DNA from: CAZUTO01 sp964623085 | Lineage (GTDB): Bacteria; Pseudomonadota; Gammaproteobacteria; Pseudomonadales; GM7GCV1 | DNA: 42,521 bases | Direction of reading: 5' to 3' | NCBI GenBank assembly: GCA_964623085.1 | Contig: CAZUTO010000018.1 | Coordinates: 1-42,521 of the forward strand | In this document: one piece after another, positions 33,527 through 42,325 of the stretch | Position numbering within the stretch: position 1 is the stretch's first letter | Layout: every line of letters begins with the position of its first letter | Made by a program: the position numbers and the translations under genes | Notes under the pieces: model-generated | The model's input: only the letters and a program-made list of their open reading frames with translations | What the model was told of the DNA's origin: nothing | The model's database searches: none

Positions 33527-33955
33527 ATGAAAACAGCTTTTATCTCATTATTCAGTGCGTTATTCGTATTTAGCTCAGTTTCTGCCGTTGCACAAATTAC
33601 CTTTACCGACGCGACAGTTAAACAACCTGTACCCGGACAAGCGGTAAGTGCTGGGTATTTCTTGGCTGAGAATCTGGGCAACGGTTCACGTACGCTGGTT
33701 GGTGTGTCTTCTGATGGCGCCGATAGAGTAGAAATGCATACTCATACTCACGAAGACGGAGTTATGAGTATGAAAAAAGTGGAATATTTTGACATTCCTG
33801 CAAGTGCAGTTTTGGAGTTTTCGCCGGGGGGAAACCATCTGATGTTATTTTCACCGAGCGAGGATGCGTTGGAAACTGGCGTAATAAATTTGGAATTTCA
33901 ATTCGATGATGGCGAGACTATTGCTGTCACGGCCAAGGTTGAAAACTGGCAGTAG
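33527..33955 (+). CDS. PCuAC family periplasmic copper chaperone
   Basis: A 142-residue secreted protein (signal peptide to about residue 22, SAVAQ) of the PCuAC/DUF461 family, which delivers Cu(I) to the CuA site of cytochrome oxidase. The copper motif H-x10-M-x21-H-x-M is exact: MH at about 67-68, Met about 79, and HLM at about 101-103. Short His/Met-rich loop THTHED. It lies divergent from dsbD, whose reductant supply is useful for the same assembly route. Confidence 0.93.
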   Translation: MKTAFISLFSALFVFSSVSAVAQITFTDATVKQPVPGQAVSAGYFLAENLGNGSRTLVGVSSDGADRVEMHTHTHEDGVMSMKKVEYFDIPASAVLEFSPGGNHLMLFSPSEDALETGVINLEFQFDDGETIAVTAKVENWQ

Positions 33956-33963
33956 GGAATCCC

Positions 33964-34968
33964 TTAATCACATTCGAGTTTTTTGGCCAGCACGGCGTAT
34001 TGATCAGATGCGAGGCGCGGCCCTTGTTGGACAACAACCTCTGCTGCACCGATACAGGCAAACTCTGCCGCTTGTTCCAATGAATATCCTTGATTGAGTG
34101 CTGCTAGTGCACAGCCTGCAAACATATCGCCTGCACCGTTAGTATTGACGGCATCGACTTTTGGGGCGGAGATTTTGGTCATCGTTGTTCCATCCCAGCA
34201 CAGCGCGCCCATGGCACCAAGTGTGACGGCAAATTGATCACAATCATTCTTAAGCATATTGGCTGCTGTATCTAAGTCTTGCGCGTTCGTCCATTGCAGT
34301 GCCTCCGCTTCATTGCAGAAAATCATCTGTACTTTAGAGCCAAGTATTTCTTTGAGCTGAGGCCGAAAGTATTCCACGATGCCTGGGTCAGAAAGGCTGA
34401 GCGCTACCGAAACATCTCGTTCCTGTGCCGCTTTACGAAGATCGATCGCCGCCGCAAGACCCGTTTCAGAGGTCGCGAGATAACCCTCGATATAAACAAA
34501 TTTGGCCTGATCTAGTACATCGAGTTCTAGATTCTCCGGGCTGAGCGATTCGCTGATGCCTAGGCATGTATTCATGGTGCGTTCTGCATCAGGCGTAATC
34601 ATGACCAAACACTTGCCAGTTGTGCCTTCGAGTTGCTGTTCTGCTCGGTTGTAGCCTAGGCCAGCTTTTGTAAGTTCTGATAAAAACAGATCGCCGTCTT
34701 CATCCTTGGCTACTTTGCAGAACATAAAGGCCTTTGTATTCATACTGCCTAATGCGATCATCGAGTTTGCTGCGGAGCCACCGCAAGCACGGTTGGCGTT
34801 ACCAATATGTTCGCGAAGGTTCTGAAGGTACTGCTGTTGGGTAGTTTCGTCGCAGAGTGTCATGACACCCTTGTCGATGTCGAGTTGGCGCAGGTCCTCG
34901 TCGGCCACCTGTATTTCTGTGTCGACTAGCGCCGCGCCGATGCCAACGATATCAAAAGGTGGATTCAT
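33964..34968 (-). CDS. PfkB family sugar or nucleoside kinase (adenosine kinase-like)
   Basis: A 334-residue ribokinase-fold kinase. The first PfkB signature is in CGGSAANSMIALGSM (about residues 61-75), and the second, with the catalytic base Asp, in NTNGAGDMFAGCALAAL (about 267-283). The overall pattern (FDIVGIGAALVDTEI at the start) is that of bacterial adenosine-kinase-like proteins. The phosphate acceptor cannot be read from the sequence. It precedes, by about 10 bp on the operon's far side, the exported protein gene at 34978. Confidence 0.92.
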   Translation of the reverse strand: MNPPFDIVGIGAALVDTEIQVADEDLRQLDIDKGVMTLCDETTQQQYLQNLREHIGNANRACGGSAANSMIALGSMNTKAFMFCKVAKDEDGDLFLSELTKAGLGYNRAEQQLEGTTGKCLVMITPDAERTMNTCLGISESLSPENLELDVLDQAKFVYIEGYLATSETGLAAAIDLRKAAQERDVSVALSLSDPGIVEYFRPQLKEILGSKVQMIFCNEAEALQWTNAQDLDTAANMLKNDCDQFAVTLGAMGALCWDGTTMTKISAPKVDAVNTNGAGDMFAGCALAALNQGYSLEQAAEFACIGAAEVVVQQGPRLASDQYAVLAKKLECD

Positions 34969-34977
34969 AATTTTTAC

Positions 34978-35703
34978 CTAATACTTTTTAGAGATATTCT
35001 GTCGATCAAGGCCGCGATAGTTTGTATTCAGCACAATGGTGTTTTCTGTTTTAAACGCATTGGGAGAAATAGTTAACGCGATATCGCGAACTCTTGATAG
35101 CGCGCTAGGTGCGCTGTTTGTTATAACCTTTAGCTGCGCAGTTCGTCCGGGCTGACTAATACCCGTGTCTTCAATGCTAATAACGTCGTAGCGCTTACCA
35201 CCATTATCAGTGACAACAAAATCATCGGGGCTGAAGTTTTTTAGACCAATAGAGTCTTGGTCGCTCGTCGCTAAAGAGACATCGAGTATAAAATTGATGT
35301 ATCGATATGTGCGGACATTCTTACTTTGCGCCCCAGCTTTTTCTTTGTATTCTTCGACGAATGCATCGCTAAGCTGCACGCTGGCAACTTCTATGTTTCC
35401 AACTAAATTCGTGGGCTGATCGTTCTTAGTGACCAGTGGAATAGGAGCGTCTGCAATCTGAGCAGTTTGTGCAGGTGGGGGTGTGCTTTCAACAACCGTC
35501 CAGCTGCCGTCAGTTTTTATCTGAATCTGTTGCCCATCTGGCGTCGTTGCATACCGATCCTGAGAGGCGAACTCCCAAGTACCATCGTCATTAAGAATGA
35601 CTTCTCTACCATCACTAGTCACTAAACGCTGCTCGGTCATGCACCAAGTGCTAGTAGCGATTGTGATGAAAAAAACAAAGAGCTTTACAATATGTGTGCT
35701 CAT
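34978..35703 (-). CDS. exported protein with duplicated DG-W motif, unrecognised
   Basis: A 241-residue protein with an N-terminal signal peptide when started at the ATG at 35703 (MSTHIVKLFVFFITIATSTW); an in-frame upstream start at 35727 is less likely. After it come two similar segments of about 24 residues, RLVTSDGREVILNDDGTWEF and RYATTPDGQQIQIKTDGSWT, a tandem duplication of the pattern D-G-x-x-[IV]-x-[IL]-x-x-D-G-[ST]-W. A C-terminal beta-rich domain (about 110-235) follows. The first part recalls small exported domains of the DUF3157 type, but no function is known. Confidence 0.75.
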   Translation of the reverse strand: MSTHIVKLFVFFITIATSTWCMTEQRLVTSDGREVILNDDGTWEFASQDRYATTPDGQQIQIKTDGSWTVVESTPPPAQTAQIADAPIPLVTKNDQPTNLVGNIEVASVQLSDAFVEEYKEKAGAQSKNVRTYRYINFILDVSLATSDQDSIGLKNFSPDDFVVTDNGGKRYDVISIEDTGISQPGRTAQLKVITNSAPSALSRVRDIALTISPNAFKTENTIVLNTNYRGLDRQNISKKY

Positions 35704-35727
35704 AAGAGGGCGTCGTGAAATGTTCAT

Positions 35728-35974
35728 TATTACGGTAGTTAGGAACAGATAAGTGCGTTAGTCTATTCTAGCCGTCTGGAGAAAGACATATTGAATATGG
35801 GCTGATTAGGATATTCCTATGTATCGAATGAGCAGTTTCTGTCTTTCCGTTCAATATTGGCATTAGATGCGGCAACGAGCAGTCTATTTATCGTGAAGAT
35901 TTTGTTACGCTCATTGACCTCGGTACGACCTTTTCGCAATATTACACTTTTAACCTGATATTTGAGAACGCACC
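35728..35974. other. intergenic region before the aldo/keto reductase
   Basis: About 250 bp separating divergent genes. No open frame or clear palindrome is visible; it must hold promoters for both sides but none is strong enough to place. Confidence 0.4.
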
Positions 35975-36934
35975 ATGATTAGTCGACGTGATTTGTTCAA
36001 AAAAACGGCGCTTACAGGCTCAGCCTTGGCGTTGTTACCTCAATTACTCAATGCTCAAACTGGCACTGGAATGATAAAAAGAGCCATTCCAAAAACAGGG
36101 GAAGAGATCCCGATTATTGGATTAGGTAGCTCAGCGACATTTTCTTCCTTGGCCACCAGTGAAGATGCGACACAGCTGCGAGAGGTGCTGGCTGCTTTGA
36201 TTGGCAGCGGTGGGACAGTGTTTGATACAGCTCCCGGATATGGGCGTGGCACATCAGAAGGCGTTGCCGGTGATTTTGTAAATGAGTTAGGTGTTGCCGA
36301 AGATATTTTTTGGGCAACTAAACTCAATGTGGTTGGCCGTGGTTCAACTTCTGGAGCTGATCCAGAGGCGGCATGGGCTCAGATAGAAAATTCTTTCGAC
36401 ATTATTAAGAAGCCGCAGATTGACCTGATTCAAGTCCACAACCTAGCGGACTTACCTACCCAAATGGGTGTTCTTAGCGAGCTTAAGCAGGAAGGACGTG
36501 TTCGTTATATTGGCACCACCTCGACCAATGGCCAGAGATATCAAGACCTTATCAGTGCAATGAAAGACTACGATTTAGATTTTATCGGCGTCGATTATGC
36601 TGTCGATAATCGTGTAGCTGCAGAGGAGATATTGCCTTTGGCGCAGGAACGAGGCATAGCAACGCTTATTTATATGCCGTTTGGTCGTGACCGTCTTTGG
36701 AGTCGAGTGAGTGGCCAGGAGTTGCCAGAATGGGCAAGCGAAATTGGCGCCAATACATGGGCGCAGTTTTTCTTGAAATATATCGCAGCTAATCCAGCCG
36801 TCACTGCGATTACACCTGCCACAAGTAAACCCAAGAATATGATTGATAATATTGGTGGTGGTGTGGGTGAGTTGCCCGATAGTGCTACGCTTCTAAAAAT
36901 GTCAGCTTATGTGGATGCGCTGCCTCAAGCATAG
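35975..36934 (+). CDS. Tat-exported aldo/keto reductase
   Basis: A 319-residue aldo/keto reductase barrel with a twin-arginine signal (SRRDLFKKTAL, residues 3-13, then a hydrophobic core ending near NAQTG), so it is predicted to fold in the cytosol and be exported with its cofactor. The catalytic tetrad is intact: Asp84, Tyr89 (FDTAPGYG), Lys116 (WATKLN) and His155 (IQVHNL). The substrate is unknown and the supply of NADPH in the periplasm is a puzzle for all such proteins. ATG start, single gene between divergent and parallel neighbours. Confidence 0.9.
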   Translation: MISRRDLFKKTALTGSALALLPQLLNAQTGTGMIKRAIPKTGEEIPIIGLGSSATFSSLATSEDATQLREVLAALIGSGGTVFDTAPGYGRGTSEGVAGDFVNELGVAEDIFWATKLNVVGRGSTSGADPEAAWAQIENSFDIIKKPQIDLIQVHNLADLPTQMGVLSELKQEGRVRYIGTTSTNGQRYQDLISAMKDYDLDFIGVDYAVDNRVAAEEILPLAQERGIATLIYMPFGRDRLWSRVSGQELPEWASEIGANTWAQFFLKYIAANPAVTAITPATSKPKNMIDNIGGGVGELPDSATLLKMSAYVDALPQA

Positions 36935-37034
36935 GTATTATTGTTTTATGCAGAGAAAACGGTAATTCTCTATTTGTGAAAAAGACTTTTGCTAGTATCG
37001 TGCCAATTGTAATACGAGACTCAGCTAAGGAAGT

Positions 37035-38045
37035 GTGATTCAAATATCTAATATAGTGCGAGTTCTGACAACTGCTATCTTCTTGCAGCTGACGCTGGTT
37101 GCCTGCTCATCTCAACTAGGACGAGTGAGCCATTTTTCCGGTGAGACTATACCTGCGCCAATTCGTGAATCGTTTGCTACTGTTCCTCCCGTTCCCGATC
37201 CGGTCGTTGTGAGTAGTCTTGACGCTGAAAAATCACCGGCTTTAAAACTAGATGCCGAGCTGTCTTCTGCTGCAGTTTCAGAAGCAGATGTTATGCACCC
37301 GCAAGATATAGCTAGTAGCACACAGCTTCTAGCGCAAGTTGATACCGATGCTGCAAATATAGATACTCCAGCTGAGATGGCTGCCGAATCAGAGGTTGAA
37401 TCTGAAGTTGAGTCAGCCGCGGAGCCCGCGGTTGGAGTTTCAGCTGCGACTGAGCTGACCGATGATAGTGCCGCCGATAGTGGTGCTGACAGTATCGATA
37501 GTGTGGAAGAAAATATCGAAGGCGCTGTTTCAGAAGCAGCTATTTCGGACGACCCGGTTTCAGAAGATGCGGTTTCGGACGAGGCAATAGACGAAACGGA
37601 AGTCGAAGGTTTAGTGCAGCTGGCTCTGCCGGAAGATGCAGAAGTCTCGGTTGGGCAAGAAGAGGGTACAGAGTCTGATGTTGCGACCTATTTGCTGGAC
37701 GAAGCCGAGAATTCCTTGGAACGCGATAATCATGAAAGAGCCCGTGGCCAAGCGGAGCGAGCGCTTGCGGTAGAGCCTACAGCCGCACGTGCTTATTTAA
37801 TATTGGCTCGAGTTGAGTATGCTGAAGGTCACCCTGAGCAAGCAGCGGAATTGGCACGGCAGGGTCTGGAATCCAGTTCTGATTCAGACGAGATTTTTGG
37901 AAAGCTCAATCAGATTTTGAGTGAAATTTCAGAATCGCAAAACCAGTCAGAGGGGCCTGAAAGTGAAAGTATGGAAGATGAAACTGCAGAGGATGAAACT
38001 ATACAAGTGCCTACTCAATCTCAAGACGCCAGCCCGTCTACCTAG
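37035..38045 (+). CDS. acidic TPR lipoprotein, unrecognised
   Basis: A 336-residue protein. N-terminal signal peptide with lipobox LVAC (Cys about residue 24). Then a long, very acidic, Ala/Val/Ser/Glu-rich low-complexity stretch (about 60-215) made of degenerate short repeats such as SEVESEVES and SEDAVSDEA. Then two or so TPR-like helical units (about 218-295, with ARGQAERALAVEPTAARAYLILARVEY). The C-terminal tail is again acidic. GTG start at 37035 with an AAGGAA upstream. Lipidation and TPRs suggest an envelope scaffold; no function is known. Confidence 0.8.
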   Translation: MIQISNIVRVLTTAIFLQLTLVACSSQLGRVSHFSGETIPAPIRESFATVPPVPDPVVVSSLDAEKSPALKLDAELSSAAVSEADVMHPQDIASSTQLLAQVDTDAANIDTPAEMAAESEVESEVESAAEPAVGVSAATELTDDSAADSGADSIDSVEENIEGAVSEAAISDDPVSEDAVSDEAIDETEVEGLVQLALPEDAEVSVGQEEGTESDVATYLLDEAENSLERDNHERARGQAERALAVEPTAARAYLILARVEYAEGHPEQAAELARQGLESSSDSDEIFGKLNQILSEISESQNQSEGPESESMEDETAEDETIQVPTQSQDASPST

Positions 38046-38054
38046 TTTATAAAC

Positions 38055-39338
38055 TTAGCTCAGTAAGCTTATGGCGGTTCTCGCCTTTTCAATCGTGTCA
38101 TCTAAGTCTTTATCAGTATGAGCTGCGGACATAAATGCAGCCTCATAAGAGGCAGGTGCAAGATACACGCCTAGCTCCAGCATTTTGTGGAAGAATTGGT
38201 TAAAGCGTTCACCATTGCATTCCATGACTTGCTCATAGTTGCTTACCTGCTCTTCTTCGGAAAAGAATACGCCAAACATACTTCCGGCTTGATTGGTTGT
38301 CAGTGGAATACCCGCTTCATTTGCGGCGGTTTGAATACCCGAAGTGAGTTTGGTGACTTTGGCTTCTAATTTTGAGTAGAAGTCTTCTGATTGAATGAGC
38401 TTGAGTGTGGTTAATCCAGCCGCCATGGCGGCAGGATTGCCAGAAAGCGTCCCGGCTTGATAAACAGGGCCGAGCGGAGAGAGCTGTTCCATGATTTCAC
38501 GCTTGCCACCAAAAGCGCCAACGGGCATGCCGCCGCCAACAACTTTGCCCAGACAGGTAATATCGGGCTGCACAGCATATGCTGCCTGAGCGCCGCCGAG
38601 GCTAACTCGAAAGCCGGTCATGACTTCGTCGAATATTAATATTGATTGGTGGGCTGTACATACCGAGCGCAGTTTTTCGAGAAACCCAGGCTGCGGCGGT
38701 ATGCAATTCATATTGCCAGCAACAGGCTCCACAATCACGCAGGCAATTTGCTCGCCCAGTTCTCGGAAAGTTTCATCAATAGCCTCTAGGTCATTGTAGG
38801 GCAGGGTGAGTGTGTGCTCAGCGACACTAGCCGGAACACCGGGAGAACTGGGAACGCCGAAGGTGAGTGCGCCAGACCCTGCTTTTACTAGCAATGAATC
38901 TGAGTGGCCGTGATAACAACCCTCGAATTTAATGATTTTATCGCGACCGGTATAGCCTCGCGCAAGGCGCAGCGCACTCATGGTTGCTTCAGTTCCTGAA
39001 CTCACCATGCGCACCATATCCATGCTCGGAACGAGGCGACAAATTTCTTCAGCTACCTCTGATTCCAGCGCAGTAGGTGCACCAAAGCTAAGCCCATCCT
39101 GTATCGTCGAACTGACCGCATTAAGGACTTCAGGGTGTGCGTGACCGAGAATCATAGGGCCCCAAGATAAGACATAATCAATATATTCTTTGCCCGCGAC
39201 ATCATATAGATAGGCACCCTTCGCGCGTTCAAAAAATACGGGTGTTCCGCCTACGGCTCGAAAAGCACGAACCGGCGAATTGACACCACCAGGAATGGTT
39301 TTCTGGGCTTCTTTGAACAGGGTATTTGAATCTAACAT
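38055..39338 (-). CDS. hemL: glutamate-1-semialdehyde 2,1-aminomutase
   Basis: A 427-residue PLP enzyme that converts glutamate-1-semialdehyde to 5-aminolevulinate in the C5 heme pathway. I choose ATG at 39338, because MLDSNTLFKEAQKTIPGGVNSPVRAF fits family N-termini and puts the PLP lysine at Lys265 (CLGKVVGGGMPVGAFGG), as in E. coli. An in-frame TTG at 39350 is the alternative. VSSGTEATMSALRLAR and CYHGHSDSLLVKAGSG are the other signatures. hemJ lies just upstream on the same strand. Confidence 0.97.
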   Translation of the reverse strand: MLDSNTLFKEAQKTIPGGVNSPVRAFRAVGGTPVFFERAKGAYLYDVAGKEYIDYVLSWGPMILGHAHPEVLNAVSSTIQDGLSFGAPTALESEVAEEICRLVPSMDMVRMVSSGTEATMSALRLARGYTGRDKIIKFEGCYHGHSDSLLVKAGSGALTFGVPSSPGVPASVAEHTLTLPYNDLEAIDETFRELGEQIACVIVEPVAGNMNCIPPQPGFLEKLRSVCTAHQSILIFDEVMTGFRVSLGGAQAAYAVQPDITCLGKVVGGGMPVGAFGGKREIMEQLSPLGPVYQAGTLSGNPAAMAAGLTTLKLIQSEDFYSKLEAKVTKLTSGIQTAANEAGIPLTTNQAGSMFGVFFSEEEQVSNYEQVMECNGERFNQFFHKMLELGVYLAPASYEAAFMSAAHTDKDLDDTIEKARTAISLLS

Positions 39339-39374
39339 CTGATTACTCAATATTCTAATTAGCAGGTTTAGTGT

Positions 39375-39809
39375 TTAAAAAGGTTTCACTACAACCAATA
39401 TGACGATCGCAATGAGGGCGACAACAGGCGCTTCGTTAAACCAGCGAAAATAAACATGCGATTTTTCACATCGATCTTCTGCCAGGGCAGTCATATGCCG
39501 TTTGCAAACAACGTGGTAGACCACGAGTAAAACGACCAGCAACATCTTCGCGTGAAACCAGCCACCGCTAGAGGCCAATGCTTGGCCTACGTCGGTAAAA
39601 ATTATGGCAATGCCAAGAAGAATACTGAGCATCATTGAGGGGTTGGCAATACCTCTATAGAGTTTTCTTTCCATCACTTTGAACCGCTCACGCGATACCT
39701 CGTCTTCCGACATACTGTGGTAGACAAACAGTCTAGGTAGATAGAAAAGTGCAGCAAACCAACAGACAACTGCGATGATGTGAAAAGCCTTTAGCCAGAG
39801 AAATAACAT
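39375..39809 (-). CDS. hemJ: protoporphyrinogen oxidase HemJ
   Basis: A 144-residue four-helix membrane protein of the HemJ (UPF0093, TIGR00701) family, which oxidises protoporphyrinogen IX to protoporphyrin IX. Signatures: WLKAFHIIAVVCWFAALFYLPRLFVYH at the N-terminus (His10 and His27 region), then KVMERKLYRGIANPSM and WFHAKMLLVVLLVVYH. It is about 35 bp before hemL on the same strand, a second heme gene, which supports the call. Confidence 0.93.
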   Translation of the reverse strand: MLFLWLKAFHIIAVVCWFAALFYLPRLFVYHSMSEDEVSRERFKVMERKLYRGIANPSMMLSILLGIAIIFTDVGQALASSGGWFHAKMLLVVLLVVYHVVCKRHMTALAEDRCEKSHVYFRWFNEAPVVALIAIVILVVVKPF

Positions 39810-39966
39810 AATTTATAACCAAGATTAATTTTGTTTTCGTCGTTTAGAAAAAACATAAAGCAGGTGGACATGATTTCTACATATACGCTAGTTTACCTGA
39901 TCAATTTGCGTTCGCCGCATCCGTCTTTATCATACGGGGATTAAATGTGATTAGGAATTTAGTATT

Positions 39967-41004
39967 TTGGTCAAAGTAGCGATTATTGGTGGTACCGGAT
40001 ATACAGGTGTTGAGTTGCTCCGGCTCTTGGCTCAGCATCCGCGCGCAGAGGTAGTGGCCATTAGTTCTCGGTCTGAGGCGGGGCGCCCCGTCGCTGACCT
40101 ATTCCCAAACCTACGAGAGCATTATGACTTACGCTTCACTGATCCAGCAGATGTTGATTATGCGGATATTGACCTTGTTTTTTTCGCTACACCTCATGGT
40201 GTCGCCCAGTCGAGTATGGCCAAAGTGCTATCAAGCGGGACCAAGGTCGTGGATCTTTCAGCGGATTTTCGAATTCAAGATCAGCAAGTTTGGGAGCATT
40301 GGTACAACCAAGATCATCAGTGTCCAGAACTGATAAGTGAAGCTGTATATGGTCTCCCCGAAGTAAATCGCGACAAGATACGTGACGCACGACTAGTTGC
40401 TGCACCTGGATGCTATCCAACCAGTGCGCAGCTTGGGCTCATACCTTTGTTGGAGCAATCAGGGTTAGTTAATCTGGAGACCATCGTTGTTAACTCTGCA
40501 TCGGGCGTGACGGGTGCAGGGCGTCAGGCCAGTTTAGCCACATTGTTTTCCGAGGTGAACGATAGCTTCTCTGCCTACAAGGTATCTGGTCATAGACACT
40601 TGCCTGAAATTGAACAGGGGTTAGCCTCTATTGCGGGTGCACCCGTTACGATTACATTTGTTCCCCATTTGCTTCCGGTCAATCGAGGCATCCATACAAC
40701 GCTTTACCTTGATTTGCTCGATTCTGCTGAGAGAGACTACCAAGCGATATTTGAAGATAGATACCGCGATGAGCCTTTTGTCGATGTGCTTCCAGAGGGG
40801 CAGCTACCCACGTTGAAGTCTGTGCGCGGAACAAATATGTGCAGACTGTCTGTGCAGCGACCTTTAGGGAGAAACAAGCTAGTAGTGGCTGTAGTGGAGG
40901 ATAACCTCACCAAGGGCGCGTCTGGTCAAGCAATACAATGCATGAATATTATGTTGGGCTTTGACGAAGCCGCTGGCTTGGAGTCTGTTGCGCTGATGCC
41001 ATAG
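39967..41004 (+). CDS. argC: N-acetyl-gamma-glutamyl-phosphate reductase
   Basis: A 345-residue enzyme of arginine synthesis that reduces N-acetylglutamyl phosphate to the semialdehyde. The nucleotide motif IIGGTGYTGVELLRLL is at residues 6-21 and the catalytic cysteine is Cys149 in AAPGCYPTSAQL. The start is TTG at 39967, followed by GTC-AAA-GTA. No in-frame ATG or GTG is near, and an AGGA lies about ten bases upstream. First gene of argC-DUF6776-bactofilin-erpA, the same order as Pseudomonas PA0662-PA0665. Confidence 0.96.
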   Translation: MVKVAIIGGTGYTGVELLRLLAQHPRAEVVAISSRSEAGRPVADLFPNLREHYDLRFTDPADVDYADIDLVFFATPHGVAQSSMAKVLSSGTKVVDLSADFRIQDQQVWEHWYNQDHQCPELISEAVYGLPEVNRDKIRDARLVAAPGCYPTSAQLGLIPLLEQSGLVNLETIVVNSASGVTGAGRQASLATLFSEVNDSFSAYKVSGHRHLPEIEQGLASIAGAPVTITFVPHLLPVNRGIHTTLYLDLLDSAERDYQAIFEDRYRDEPFVDVLPEGQLPTLKSVRGTNMCRLSVQRPLGRNKLVVAVVEDNLTKGASGQAIQCMNIMLGFDEAAGLESVALMP

Positions 41005-41047
41005 GCATTGCATATATCAGCTAAGACAGGGCCAAAGAGAAAGAAAC

Positions 41048-41761
41048 GTGGAAATAGAAAGACATAGTGTTCATCAAACAGGGATGGCAATGCGTGCTCG
41101 CTTTATTTTGATTTGTGCCGCGATAGTGCTTTTGCCGTTGTTGGCGGGGTTTGCCACCTACTACTTTTTTGGTGCTGAAGAGCGAAAGTTTCAAAGGCGT
41201 ATTTCGGAACTTGATTCTGAAGTCGCAGTGTTGAGATCAGAGCTTGCACAAGTAGAACAGTTGAAGGTCAATGCCGAAGTCGCTTCGGAAGTAGACAAGC
41301 AGGCGATTGAAGATTTACGAAAAGATTTGGTTTCTTGGTCAGAAAAGTATAGTCAGCAAACTGAAAAAGTGAACTTCTACCAATCACTTATGGACCCTAG
41401 TCCTTCTAACAGCGGCGTCTATATTGAAAGCGCCGCTATACTAGCCACGGATGATGAACGGATATTTGACTACAAGATTTTAGTGGCACAGCGCTCGTCA
41501 GAACATCGCAGAGTCAGTGGCTCTATTCAGTTAGAGTTAATTTCGATAAAAAATAGCGATGATGTTCAAAACCTTTCTTTGAACGAATTGACTAGTGAGG
41601 TAGATAAATTGAAACTGCAATTTAGATTTTTCCAGCAGCTAGATGGTAGTCTACGTTTACCGGATGGTTTTAATCCGGGGCAGATTAAACTAGTAGTTGA
41701 GATTATGGGCGATTCCGGTGTTCGGTTTGAAGAATATATAGACTGGACAGTGCGATCTTAA
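41048..41761 (+). CDS. DUF6776 family membrane-anchored coiled-coil protein
   Basis: A 237-residue protein with one N-terminal membrane segment (about residues 18-41, ILICAAIVLLPLLAGFATYYFF), then a coiled coil (about 48-105, rich in Glu, Leu and Lys heptads, ISELDSEVAVLRSELAQVE), then a beta-rich domain (about 110-236). It is placed by family order between argC and a bactofilin. Function unknown; the bactofilin neighbour suggests a cell-shape or envelope role. GTG start at 41048; an ATG at 41084 is the alternative. Confidence 0.85.
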   Translation: MEIERHSVHQTGMAMRARFILICAAIVLLPLLAGFATYYFFGAEERKFQRRISELDSEVAVLRSELAQVEQLKVNAEVASEVDKQAIEDLRKDLVSWSEKYSQQTEKVNFYQSLMDPSPSNSGVYIESAAILATDDERIFDYKILVAQRSSEHRRVSGSIQLELISIKNSDDVQNLSLNELTSEVDKLKLQFRFFQQLDGSLRLPDGFNPGQIKLVVEIMGDSGVRFEEYIDWTVRS

Positions 41762-41798
41762 ACGCAGTTTGTATTGCATCCTTCGAGGGTAAATTGAG

Positions 41799-42269
41799 AT
41801 GTTCGGTTCAAAGAATACACAAGCCATGCAGGGCGTTACCACACTAATTGCACGCAATACGCGTGTTGAAGGGACGATTAAGTACTCGGGTGAGCTTGAT
41901 ATAGAGGGCGTTATCGCAGGTGATATTTTTGCTGAGCACGGTAAAAAATCTGTTGTAAAAATTCTCGAGCATGGTCGAGTCGAGGGCGAGGTTCACGCAC
42001 CGGATGTCATCATTAACGGCCATGTCACAGGCGATGTATACGCAGCTGGGCAGCTTTATTTGGCTGCTAAAGCGGTGGTAGAAGGGACTGTGTATTACAA
42101 CACCATTGAAATGGAAAAAGGCGCCCAAATTAACGGTAGCCTTGTTCATTTAGACGAAAAAACTGCTAATCCGGCAATTTCGCAAAAAGACAATAAAAAC
42201 GTGGATAAAACCGCCGTAACTGCAGGTGCCAAATCAGTTCAGGCGGATTTAAAGACGGCCAATAGTTGA
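41799..42269 (+). CDS. bactofilin (polymer-forming cytoskeletal protein)
   Basis: A 156-residue bactofilin (DUF583/CcmA family). The central domain (about residues 15-115) is a right-handed beta-helix of short glycine- and valine-rich repeats (LIARNTRVEGTIKYSGELDI, then GDIFAEH, GRVEGEVHAPDVIINGHVTGD). Bactofilins self-polymerise without nucleotides and organise shape, stalk or pole structures. C-terminal tail is polar and Lys/Ala-rich. Start ATG at 41799 with GAGGGTAAATTGAG upstream. Confidence 0.94.
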   Translation: MFGSKNTQAMQGVTTLIARNTRVEGTIKYSGELDIEGVIAGDIFAEHGKKSVVKILEHGRVEGEVHAPDVIINGHVTGDVYAAGQLYLAAKAVVEGTVYYNTIEMEKGAQINGSLVHLDEKTANPAISQKDNKNVDKTAVTAGAKSVQADLKTANS

Positions 42270-42276
42270 TATCAGT

Positions 42277-42300
42277 GCTGGATTGATGAGAAAATCCAGC
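42277..42300 (+). promoter_or_regulatory. hairpin between bactofilin and erpA
   Basis: gctggatt (42277-42284) pairs perfectly with aatccagc (42293-42300) over an 8-nt loop. No T tract follows, so it is not a normal terminator; it may be a leader structure or processing site for erpA. Confidence 0.35.
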
Positions 42301-42325
42301 CTATACGTAGAATTTAGCATTAGCT

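Noticed and set aside
37265..37620. Short DNA repeats that could suggest a CRISPR or satellite
   Set aside because: They are degenerate, in frame and codon-like, and simply encode the acidic low-complexity stretch of the lipoprotein.
42277..42300. Hairpin after the bactofilin as an intrinsic terminator
   Set aside because: No T run follows the stem, and erpA starts 26 bp later in the same direction.
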